DNA of 6,889 nucleotides, taken from assembly GCA_019312705.1 (NCBI GenBank), contig JAFDCW010000262.1:1-6889 (forward strand). Reading direction: 5' to 3'. The notes below the pieces were generated by a model. The model was given only the letters and a program-made list of their open reading frames with translations. It did not search any database and was not told where the DNA came from. Of the stretch, positions 1-6,767 are shown piece by piece. This DNA comes from Deltaproteobacteria bacterium (GTDB lineage: Bacteria; Myxococcota; Polyangia; Polyangiales; B10-G4). Both the position numbers and the translations under genes were made by a program. The stretch's first letter is position 1; every line of letters starts with the position of its first letter.

Positions 1-1
1 C

Positions 2-1417
2 GACCTGCTTTTCCCGGGCATGCATGTCGTCGAGTTCGGTTTGTTCCGGGTGACGCGAAACGCTGACGTCGAGCGCGACGAGGAGCAGGCGGACGACCTG
101 CTCTCTCTCATCGAGACCGAGCTCCGTGACCGGAAGTTCGCTCCGGTCGTCGGCCTCAAGGTCAACAAGGGCATGGCCTCCCACCAGTGGGGCATGCTCG
201 CGGCCGAGCTGGGCCTCGACGAACACCAGGACGTGGTCGAAATCGAGGGCATGCTCGGCATGCGTGACCTGACGGAAATCGCCTTCCTCGATCGACCGGA
301 CCTCCAGGACCCGGCCCACCACCCGGTGGATCACCCGGCGCTTTCGCCGGACCGGAACATGTTTCACGTCATCCGGGACGCGGGCTCACTCCTGGTCCAC
401 CACCCCTATGAGTCGTTCGCCACGAGCGTCGAGCGCTTCCTGCGCATCGCGAGCCAGGACCCGAAGGTCCGGGCGATCAAGACCACCCTTTACCGGACGT
501 CTTCAGACTCGAAGATCATCGCCCACCTGCTGACTGCGGGCCTCGAGTCGGCCGGCATCCACGTGACCTATGGGGTGGTCGGGCTGAAGACCCACGCCAA
601 GGTCGTGCTGGTGGTCCGGCAGGACTACAACGGGTTACGGCGCTACGCGCACTTCGGCACGGGCAACTACCACTCGGGCACCGCGCGTCTCTACGGCGAC
701 CTCGGGCTCTTCACGTGCGACGACGACATCGGCCACGACCTGACCGAGCTCTTCAACTACCTCACGACGGGCTACAAGCCCGGTCGCAAGTATCGAAAGC
801 TGCTCCCCGCGCCCAAGGTCCTGAAGCCCGCGCTGCTCGCGAAGATCGGGCGCGAAGCCGAGGCGGCGAGGCACACGAAGCGAGCGAGGATCATCTTGAA
901 GATGAACGCCCTCGAAGACCAAGACATCGTCCGGGCGCTCTACCGGGCCGGCCGGGCCGGGGTGAGCATCGACCTCATCGTCCGGGACACCTGCCGTCTG
1001 CGGCCGGGCATCCCCGGGCTGAGCGACACCATCCGGGTGATCAGCATCGTCGGCCGCTTCCTCGAACACACGCGCATCTACTACTTCGAGAACGGCGGCG
1101 ACGAGGAGTACTACATCGGCTCGGCAGACCTGATGAAGCGCAACCTCGAGAGCCGCGTCGAGTCCGTCGTCCCCGTCGAGGCCCCAGACCTCCAGTCGGG
1201 GCTGCGCTACATCCTCGAGACGCAGCTGGCCGACCAGCGCAGTGTCTGGGACATGCAGAGCGACGGGACCTACGTCCAGCGCAAGCCCAAGAAGGGCTCG
1301 CGGGCGGTATCGTGCCAGGATGCCTTCATCGAAGCTGCCGAGACGCGGCGCAAGCAAGCCCGCCGCCCGAGGCGCCGAAAGCCCAAGGGGCCACGGCGGC
1401 GAAACGGGGGGAAATAG
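2..1417 (+). CDS. ppk: Polyphosphate kinase 1, 5'-truncated by the window edge, with an apparent internal in-frame deletion
   Basis: PPK1 reversibly transfers the ATP gamma-phosphate to a growing polyphosphate chain through a phosphohistidine. The frame is open from base 2 (DLLFPGM...), so the ATG at 20 is internal and the N-terminal domains lie upstream. Residues below count from that ATG. Family landmarks: FRVTRNADVERDE near the start, HPYESF, TLYRTSSDS (Arg equivalent to E. coli R375), GLKTHAK with the phosphorylated His at H192 (bases 593-595; E. coli H435), RYAHFGTGNY, TARLYGD (Tyr equivalent to Y468), LIVRDTC (Arg equivalent to R564) and FLEHTRIYYFENGG with the second His at H350 (bases 1067-1069; E. 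coli H592). Oddity: LLTA is followed directly by GLESAGIHV. The usual stretch of about 28 residues, with the VELKARFDEENN-type motif and the R405 equivalent, is missing (junction near 536-545). The C-terminus is a strongly basic tail, 14 Arg/Lys in the last 25 residues. Family assignment is secure; activity is doubtful. Confidence 0.95.
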   Translation, partial: DLLFPGMHVVEFGLFRVTRNADVERDEEQADDLLSLIETELRDRKFAPVVGLKVNKGMASHQWGMLAAELGLDEHQDVVEIEGMLGMRDLTEIAFLDRPDLQDPAHHPVDHPALSPDRNMFHVIRDAGSLLVHHPYESFATSVERFLRIASQDPKVRAIKTTLYRTSSDSKIIAHLLTAGLESAGIHVTYGVVGLKTHAKVVLVVRQDYNGLRRYAHFGTGNYHSGTARLYGDLGLFTCDDDIGHDLTELFNYLTTGYKPGRKYRKLLPAPKVLKPALLAKIGREAEAARHTKRARIILKMNALEDQDIVRALYRAGRAGVSIDLIVRDTCRLRPGIPGLSDTIRVISIVGRFLEHTRIYYFENGGDEEYYIGSADLMKRNLESRVESVVPVEAPDLQSGLRYILETQLADQRSVWDMQSDGTYVQRKPKKGSRAVSCQDAFIEAAETRRKQARRPRRRKPKGPRRRNGGK

Positions 1418-1492
1418 AGGACTAGCCGGCTGACTCGGGGGGCCGCCTCAGGGCACGACCCGCGAGCACGGTGCGATGCGCCCCGGATGCGC

Positions 1493-1512
1493 GTAATTAC
1501 ATAGACATAGAC
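1493..1512 (+). promoter_or_regulatory. AT-rich island with palindrome GTAATTAC; candidate promoter/operator for the downstream operon
   Basis: This is the only clearly AT-rich patch between ppk and the next gene. It holds a perfect 8-bp palindrome, GTAATTAC (1493-1500), followed directly by a tandem 6-mer (CATAGA twice, 1500-1511). It lies about 72-90 bases before the GTG start of the three-gene operon, a suitable place for a promoter core or a repressor site. No convincing TTGACA-like -35 box is visible, so the sigma class cannot be assigned. The rest of 1418-1583 shows no gene. Confidence 0.3.
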
Positions 1513-1552
1513 GCGCAGACGACGGCGACGTTCGCACAGGACGTTTGCCCCC

Positions 1553-1567
1553 GAGGAGGGTATCCTC
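1553..1567 (+). promoter_or_regulatory. Strong Shine-Dalgarno-like GAGGAGGG that can fold with a following TCCTC
   Basis: GAGGAGGG (1553-1560) is an excellent anti-16S match, but no ATG, GTG or TTG follows at normal spacing. The preferred GTG start is 23 bases away at 1584. GAGGA (1553-1557) can pair with TCCTC (1563-1567) around a 5-base loop, giving a small hairpin over the purine tract. A weaker AGGG (1574-1577) sits 6 bases before the GTG and is the more likely ribosome binding site. The hairpin may be fortuitous. Confidence 0.25.
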
Positions 1568-1583
1568 TCGCTCAGGGCACCGA

Positions 1584-3044
1584 GTGAACGGACGTAAACT
1601 AGGCGGGCTTTCATTGCTCATGGCGATTTGGGCGGCGCTTCCGTGCATTGCGATGGCGCAGCCCATTGGCGACGGGCCTCGGGCACTGCCCGCGGCCCAT
1701 CGGGTTGGAGCACCCGAGACTCTCGAGCCTTCGGTGCGGGGCAGCCTCGGCGCGGGCTACGGCTACACCGAGAGCGTACTGGGCAGCGATGATGTTCATC
1801 ATCGGTTCACCGGCGATGTCGCGGCCGCCGTCGTGCCGGTCGAGTGGCTCGCGATTGCGCTTTCGCTCGAGATTCGTCACGACAACCACTCGGGATCAGC
1901 TCCCAACGATGCAGATACCTCCACGGTGGTCGAGCCGCGGCTGACGACCCGCGGGGCCTTCTCCCTCGGCGATCTCGCCCTCGGCCTCGAAGCGGAGCTC
2001 TGGCTTCCCGGTTCCGACAGCGCCTCGACGTCGTTGGACGGACTCAGCGTCGCCCTCCGGGGCCTGGCCCGGTGGAGTCCCGAGCACAGCCCTCTCTTCG
2101 TCGGCCTGCTGGCCGGATTTCACATCGATCGAAGCGCCAATACCGCCCCCCTCGCCCACCTCCTGAGCGACGCCGACTGGTTGTCTCTCGGGGTGAGCCA
2201 AGACCCCGCCGTCCTCCTCGGTGTCGCGGCCGGGGTGCGGCTGGATGGGGTGGAACTCTTCGGCGAGTGGACCTGGGATCCGTGGGTCGGAGATGAAGCA
2301 CCATCTCCCGAGAAATCTCCGATGCGCCTGGCGGTCGGCGGCCGCTTCTTGCTCACCGACGCGCTCTTCGCGCGCCTCACGGTGGAGACGTTGCTGAACG
2401 ACAGGCCGCCCGCCGGCGCAGGTCAGCGGCTCTTCCGGGTGGAGCCGCGGGTCTCGGTCATGCTCGGCGTCTCTTACGCGTTCTCGTTCGCAACCGAGCC
2501 AGCGCCACCGCCGCCACCACCACCACCACCACCCGTAGAGGACGTGCGCGTCGTCGAGGGACGTATCGTCGCTCCAAATGATGAACCGATCGTGGGCGCC
2601 CACGTGTGGGTCGAGGTGGATGGGTCGCGGACAGAGACCGAGAGCGGTCCGGACGGTGGCTTTTCGCTCGAACCGGTCCCGCCGGGGCGCGGAACCCTCT
2701 TCGTTGAAGCCGAGGGATTCGACGCCTGGTCGTCACCGCTGGCGGAAGATGCGGCCGAAGCCGTGTCGGTCGCCCTCGAGCGTGCACTCCCGGCCGGAGA
2801 GCTTCGGCTCCGGGTGCGTACATACCAAAACGCGCCCCTTGCTGCGACCGCGCGCCTCGAGCCTCACGGCATCGCCATCGAGACGGACGCGTCGGGACAG
2901 TACCGCGGGCAGGTCCCGCCGGGCCGCTACCAGATAACCGTGGAGGCCGAGGGCTACCGACTGCAGCGGCGGCCGGTGTTCATCGAGGAAGACGGCGTCA
3001 CCGTTCTCAACATCGACATGCGACCCCGGGGCCGCAACCCGTGA
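1584..3044 (+). CDS. Exported protein: predicted beta-rich, barrel-like region, Pro10 linker, two carboxypeptidase-regulatory-like repeats
   Basis: Role unknown; probably an outer-membrane or periplasmic structural or sensory protein. GTG 1584 was chosen because it yields a classic signal peptide: NGRK n-region, hydrophobic core to about residue 22, AMA cleavage site after A25. A TTG at 1545 in the same frame would add 13 polar residues, and ATG 1620 would remove the n-region. Residues 54-302 are rich in alternating hydrophobic/polar strands and end in GVSYAFSF, as outer-membrane barrels often do. P308-P317 is an uninterrupted proline run. Residues 318-401 and 402-486 are two transthyretin/carboxypeptidase-regulatory-like (or PEGA-like) beta-sandwich repeats. 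They share a D-x-x-G-x-F/Y turn, VPPGR and VEAEGF/VEAEGY, and the first also has EGRIV...VGAHVWV. No zinc peptidase catalytic domain is present. The stop overlaps the next start by 4 bases, so translation is probably coupled. The repeats are well supported; the barrel is inferred from composition. Confidence 0.85.
   Translation: MNGRKLGGLSLLMAIWAALPCIAMAQPIGDGPRALPAAHRVGAPETLEPSVRGSLGAGYGYTESVLGSDDVHHRFTGDVAAAVVPVEWLAIALSLEIRHDNHSGSAPNDADTSTVVEPRLTTRGAFSLGDLALGLEAELWLPGSDSASTSLDGLSVALRGLARWSPEHSPLFVGLLAGFHIDRSANTAPLAHLLSDADWLSLGVSQDPAVLLGVAAGVRLDGVELFGEWTWDPWVGDEAPSPEKSPMRLAVGGRFLLTDALFARLTVETLLNDRPPAGAGQRLFRVEPRVSVMLGVSYAFSFATEPAPPPPPPPPPPVEDVRVVEGRIVAPNDEPIVGAHVWVEVDGSRTETESGPDGGFSLEPVPPGRGTLFVEAEGFDAWSSPLAEDAAEAVSVALERALPAGELRLRVRTYQNAPLAATARLEPHGIAIETDASGQYRGQVPPGRYQITVEAEGYRLQRRPVFIEEDGVTVLNIDMRPRGRNP
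2505..2534 (+). repeat. Ten-proline codon run containing a (CCA)6 microsatellite
   Basis: Ten consecutive proline codons (CCA, CCG, CCG, six CCA, CCC) encode a stiff linker between the barrel-like region and the first beta-sandwich repeat. The six identical CCA codons (2514-2531) form a trinucleotide repeat. Slippage there would change linker length without breaking the frame. Confidence 0.9.
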
Positions 3045-4975
3045 CGCGTGCGCGCTTCGTCGTCGTGGAACTCGCTCTGGTGGCGCTCGTGGTCAGCCTG
3101 GGCTCTTGCAGCTGCGACGGCGACCACATTGCGGAGCTCACCACCAGCAATCGGGTCGTAGAGCGCGACTACGCCGGTGCGGTCGGGGAGTGGAGCGCCG
3201 CGGAGATCGGCGCGAGGTTCTCGATCGGAGACGGAGTGCGGACCGGTGATGCATCCGAGGCGCGGGTGAGCCTCGTGGCCGGAGGCACGCTCCGGATGGC
3301 AGGCGACTCGCTCGTGCGTTTCCTCGAGCAAGAGGGCGACCGCCCAATGGTCGAGTTCGAGTCGGGCGAACTCGACCTGACCGCCGGGCCGGGAGGGTTC
3401 GAGGTCGTCACCGGAGAGGGGCGCGCCACCCTAATCGCGGGCAGCGTTCTCGAGATTCGCACAGGCGACGAGGGCAGACGTTTCGTGGTCCGCGTCGGCG
3501 CGGGCGTTCTCCATACGCGCGGCGGTGAGGAAATCGCCCTCTCCGAAGGGGCCGGCGTCCTCGTGTCGGTCGGAGAGGGGCAGATCTTGGCTAGCATGGG
3601 CTCAGCGGATGAACCTGAAACGCCTCCCGAGCTGCCACCGGAGAATACGGACGACGATCCCCCCATCACCGCGCCACTGGTTCCGACAACTTACTCGGTG
3701 ACCATCAGGGGCCGGCACGCAGACGTGCGGGAGGGCGCGGAAGGTCGGCTCCGGCGCTCGCCCGCGGGACAACGGCAACTGTCCAGCGGGAGCGAGTTGC
3801 GCATCGGCCGCCGTTCCTCCGCGGTGCTAACCTCGAACGATGCGCGGACCGAGCTCGGAGCGTGGTCGTCGGCGGTGCTCGGTCGAGACGGGTCGGTCCT
3901 CGTGCTCAACCGAGGGACGACCACGGCAGAGGCGGGCGCTCAGCCAATCCAAATCGGCGTCCCGGGAGGCCACGTCGTCATTGGGGCGGGAGCGCGAGCG
4001 ACGCTGCACGTCGACGGCGACGGGAAGGCTGTGATTCGCGCGACCCGCGGCACCGCCGAGATCGTCGGTGAAGCCGGGAGCCAAACAGTGCAACTCGGCC
4101 TCCGGGGCTACCTCTCCGACGAGGGGGCGGCTCGGCTCGACTCCGGGCCTGCCCGAAGCGCCCTCGCCATCACCGCCGGCGGGAGTGCCACGATTCATGA
4201 CCCATCTCCGCCGACCGCGGTCGACATCGTGTTTGGCGAGACGTCGTGCGCCGAGGCGGTGGTCGAGGTCGGCGAGTCGGGCGAGCTGACGGGGCTCGCG
4301 CGGGGCCTGGGCCACGCGACCATCCTCCTCCGGACCGGGAACCACCCGTATCGCGTCCGGTGCCTCGACGGGGGAGAGGTCGGTGAGGCCGTAGCATCCG
4401 GCAGTCTCCGGGTGATAAATGACTCGGCTACCTCACCGCTGCCGACGACGCCCCCGACGTCTACGGTGGACGCCGATGGCCGACGCTACACCGTACGCTA
4501 CCAGACCTTGCTTCCCGAGCTGACGTTTCAATGGCCCGACGCGCCCCGGGCATCGTCGTATACTCTCACCGTGAACGGTCCACGCAATCGCACCATGACG
4601 CGCCACGGCCCGCGGCCAACGCAGACGTTCAGCTCTGGCGATATCGGCCACGGCAACTTCCGATATCGTTTCGAAGCAGACGGCGGACGTCGTTCCCGCG
4701 ATTCGGTTTTGCGGGTCGCCTTCGACTCCGCTTCGAGTTCGGCGTTTATCGCGGAACCGGACAATGGCACCTTCGCACCGGGCGATCGCGTTCGCGTCCA
4801 GGGCGGCGCCGTGCGCAGATCCACGGTCACCGCCCACGGCAGAACCCTGAGCCTCAACGGGCGATTCCGCTTTGACGAAATGGTGCTCGTCCCGGCTGAT
4901 CACGACGCACTCACCGTGCGCATCAGCCATTCCTCGATAGGCGAGCACTACTACATCAGGCGGGCGAGGCGATGA
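3041..4975 (+). CDS. FecR-domain lipoprotein with two FecR-like modules
   Basis: Probably an envelope lipoprotein with a scaffolding or sensing role; no enzymatic motif is seen. The GTG start gives TRAR, a hydrophobic core (residues 6-20) and the lipobox LGSC, with lipidated C23 followed by Ser. The +2 Ser would favour outer-membrane sorting by E. coli rules, which may not hold here. Module 1 (about 40-185) is FecR-like, with the family's IGDGVRTGD and SGELDLTAG. A Pro/acidic linker (187-217) leads to module 2 (about 218-365), which repeats the pattern (SGSELRIGR, NRGTTTAEAG, IGVPGG). Next comes a domain with two cysteines, C403 and C441, that could form a disulphide, then a Pro/Thr linker, then a beta domain near 490-570 with the LTFQW...SYTLTV pattern seen in LysM/FecR-type proteins. 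Unlike true FecR it has no cytoplasmic anti-sigma segment, and no sigma factor gene is adjacent. It overlaps both neighbours by 4 bases (GTGA, ATGA), so the three genes are likely made together. Confidence 0.88.
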   Translation: MTRARFVVVELALVALVVSLGSCSCDGDHIAELTTSNRVVERDYAGAVGEWSAAEIGARFSIGDGVRTGDASEARVSLVAGGTLRMAGDSLVRFLEQEGDRPMVEFESGELDLTAGPGGFEVVTGEGRATLIAGSVLEIRTGDEGRRFVVRVGAGVLHTRGGEEIALSEGAGVLVSVGEGQILASMGSADEPETPPELPPENTDDDPPITAPLVPTTYSVTIRGRHADVREGAEGRLRRSPAGQRQLSSGSELRIGRRSSAVLTSNDARTELGAWSSAVLGRDGSVLVLNRGTTTAEAGAQPIQIGVPGGHVVIGAGARATLHVDGDGKAVIRATRGTAEIVGEAGSQTVQLGLRGYLSDEGAARLDSGPARSALAITAGGSATIHDPSPPTAVDIVFGETSCAEAVVEVGESGELTGLARGLGHATILLRTGNHPYRVRCLDGGEVGEAVASGSLRVINDSATSPLPTTPPTSTVDADGRRYTVRYQTLLPELTFQWPDAPRASSYTLTVNGPRNRTMTRHGPRPTQTFSSGDIGHGNFRYRFEADGGRRSRDSVLRVAFDSASSSAFIAEPDNGTFAPGDRVRVQGGAVRRSTVTAHGRTLSLNGRFRFDEMVLVPADHDALTVRISHSSIGEHYYIRRARR

Positions 4976-6750
4976 CCCGCGCGTTTGATGGGAGCGGCGA
5001 GCTCCTGTTGGGGCGCTATCGCATCGTCGAACGCATCGGTTCCGGGGGGCAAGCCCAGGTCTTCCTCGCCCGCAGTGAAGGCGCCGCCGGCTTCGTGCGC
5101 CCCGTTGCCGTGAAGCGATTCCGTTCCTCAGACGGCTGGATCGATGACGAGGAAGAACGGAGATTCGTGCGCGAGGCGAAGATCCTCTCGGACCTCAGGC
5201 ATCCAGGCATCGTCGGCGTCGTCGAGTTTGCGCGAGATGACGATGGGTACATGTTGGTCCTCGACTACGTGCACGGCTACTCCCTGCGCCACTGGTTGAA
5301 ATTCCTCCGGGCGAAGGGGCGAAGGCTGCCCGTGGAGGTGGCCTGCCTCATCATCATTCAGGTGCTCGACGCCCTCCACTACGCCCATGAGCGCGTCGAC
5401 CACGAAGGTCAGCCCCTGAACATCATCCATCGGGACATCGCACCGGACAACGTGCTCATCGACGTCGAGGGCCGCGCCAAACTCGCTGACTTCGGAATTG
5501 CTCGAATCGGCACCGAGGTCACCGCCACGGGCCTCGAAGGGCCCACGGTGAAGGGCAAATTCCCTTACCTCGCGCCCGAGCTTCTCCTCGCGAAACCACC
5601 GAGTCGCATGAGCGACCTCTATGCCGCGGCCTTGGTGCTGCACGAGGCTCTGGGCGGCAAGAACGAGTTCAGGGGTCCCGATCCCCAGGAGACGATGCGT
5701 CGCGTCCTGAAAAACGACCCAGTCCGCCTGGACCGCCCGGAGTTGGGGGTTCCGACGGAGATCGCCAACTTGGTCATCGCCGCGCTCACGAAGGACCCGA
5801 CCCTCCGCGCCGCTCGCTTTCACGATGTCTCTGCATTCGCCGAAGCGCTGAGGGCGGAGCTCCCGACGTCCGAGCGGGATGCAGCGGCGCTCATGGCCAA
5901 GGTCGCGTCGAAGGACTTCTTGGACCCAGAGATGGTGTACCGAGTGAGAGTGAAGCCGCTGGCGAAACTCGAGGCGGCCTGGCGCGACGGCGGACCCGTG
6001 CGCGGCGCCCAACCCCGTCCTCTGGAAAGCGTGAGCGTCGCCAGAAAGCAGCGCGAGCGCGCGGAGGACCGGGCAACCGTGAGGCCCGCCGCGCTTCTCG
6101 ACACGCGGCGTGCCGCAGAGACCATGACGGCCAGCATCCCAACGCCCGCGCCGTCCCGGCGGCGAGGTAGGCTCATCCCTGCCCTCGTGCTGCTCGGATC
6201 CCTGGGCGGAGCAGCGATCATCGCTTGGGTGGTCATCTCGAGCCAGCCCCGAGGACCGCGCCCCGACGCGCCCGTGGTCCTCGTTCGCGGCGATGTCGTC
6301 ATGGACGAACAGGATGATGCATCTGACCCCGGCGCCGCGATCGCCGACGCGTCCGCAGCGTCCGACAACTCCGACAACTCCGACTCCGGGCCCATCGATA
6401 CCGCCCCGACGGAAGCGACTTCTCCGGAGGTCGGGCGGCCTTCGATGGGAGACCGGCGCCCAGACGGGGAGCCCAACTCCCGAGACCTCTCTCGCGTCTT
6501 CGCACGTCGCAATACGCGTTTCGCGCGCTGCTTCAATTCCCATGCGGCGGGCGCCGGGGCTGTCCCGCGTATGAACGTAGATGTCGAAATCGCCACGAAC
6601 GGCCGCGTCAGCGACGTGCAGCTGCATCCATCGAGCCTGAACGGCACCGCCCTGGGACGTTGCATCACCGCCGTTACGACCGGCACGCGGTTTCCGCGTC
6701 AAAGCCAGCCCGTGGCGATCCGTTTCCCGCTGTCCGTGTCGTCCCGCTGA
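4972..6750 (+). CDS. Transmembrane Hanks-type Ser/Thr protein kinase with periplasmic AgmX/PglI-type C-terminal domain
   Basis: It transfers phosphate from ATP to Ser/Thr of unknown cytoplasmic targets. Kinase domain about 16-287: glycine loop GSGGQAQV (23-30, with Ala at the third Gly position, common in myxobacterial kinases), K48 in AVKRF, alpha-C E68, catalytic HRD 153-155 with D155 and N160, DFG 173-175, Thr-rich activation loop (T181, T184, T186, T192) and APE 201-203. All catalytic residues are present, so it should be active. A juxtamembrane region (about 288-400) ends in RRRGR, which fits a cytoplasmic N-terminus. One transmembrane helix spans about 402-422. An acidic, Ser/Pro-rich linker (about 423-503), including a TCCGACAAC tandem repeat at 6361-6378, leads to an AgmX/PglI-like domain (505-592) with C520 and C564, VDVEIATNGRVSDV and a final FP...RFPLSV. 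There are no PASTA repeats. The ATG overlaps the upstream stop (ATGA); GAGG 2 bases upstream is too close to act well, which favours coupling. Confidence 0.95.
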   Translation: MTRAFDGSGELLLGRYRIVERIGSGGQAQVFLARSEGAAGFVRPVAVKRFRSSDGWIDDEEERRFVREAKILSDLRHPGIVGVVEFARDDDGYMLVLDYVHGYSLRHWLKFLRAKGRRLPVEVACLIIIQVLDALHYAHERVDHEGQPLNIIHRDIAPDNVLIDVEGRAKLADFGIARIGTEVTATGLEGPTVKGKFPYLAPELLLAKPPSRMSDLYAAALVLHEALGGKNEFRGPDPQETMRRVLKNDPVRLDRPELGVPTEIANLVIAALTKDPTLRAARFHDVSAFAEALRAELPTSERDAAALMAKVASKDFLDPEMVYRVRVKPLAKLEAAWRDGGPVRGAQPRPLESVSVARKQRERAEDRATVRPAALLDTRRAAETMTASIPTPAPSRRRGRLIPALVLLGSLGGAAIIAWVVISSQPRGPRPDAPVVLVRGDVVMDEQDDASDPGAAIADASAASDNSDNSDSGPIDTAPTEATSPEVGRPSMGDRRPDGEPNSRDLSRVFARRNTRFARCFNSHAAGAGAVPRMNVDVEIATNGRVSDVQLHPSSLNGTALGRCITAVTTGTRFPRQSQPVAIRFPLSVSSR

Positions 6751-6754
6751 AGCG

Positions 6755-6766
6755 CCCTGGCCAGGG
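6755..6766. terminator. Palindrome CCCTGGCCAGGG between convergent genes; weak terminator candidate
   Basis: A perfect 12-bp palindrome fills most of the 17-base gap between the kinase stop and the stop of the convergent - strand gene. It could fold as a 4-bp stem with a GGCC loop on either transcript. There is no T tract on either side, so intrinsic termination is unproven. Confidence 0.2.
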
Positions 6767-6767
6767 G

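Noticed and set aside
20..22. ATG at 20 as the true start of the polyphosphate kinase
   Set aside because: Conserved PPK1 sequence (DLLFPGM) continues in frame upstream to the window edge, so this Met is internal.
635..1357. Open frames opposite and in the second + frame over ppk (including 715-1425 +)
   Set aside because: They overlap well-conserved PPK1 sequence, and their translations are Arg/Pro- or Val/Asp-rich low-complexity shadows.
1430..1451. Possible terminator hairpin after ppk (CTGA...TCAG with inner CGG/CCG)
   Set aside because: The stem is broken by an internal loop, and no T tract follows; too weak to call.
1896..2603. - strand frame with a poly-tryptophan run
   Set aside because: The tryptophans are only the complement of the CCA proline codons of the + strand gene.
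3041..4975. Classical FecR anti-sigma regulator
   Set aside because: There is no cytoplasmic anti-sigma segment, a lipobox is present instead of a single inner-membrane helix, and no sigma factor gene is nearby.
6361..6378. TCCGACAAC tandem repeat as a functional DNA element
   Set aside because: Only two copies are present, inside the low-complexity acidic linker of the kinase; simple codon repetition explains it.
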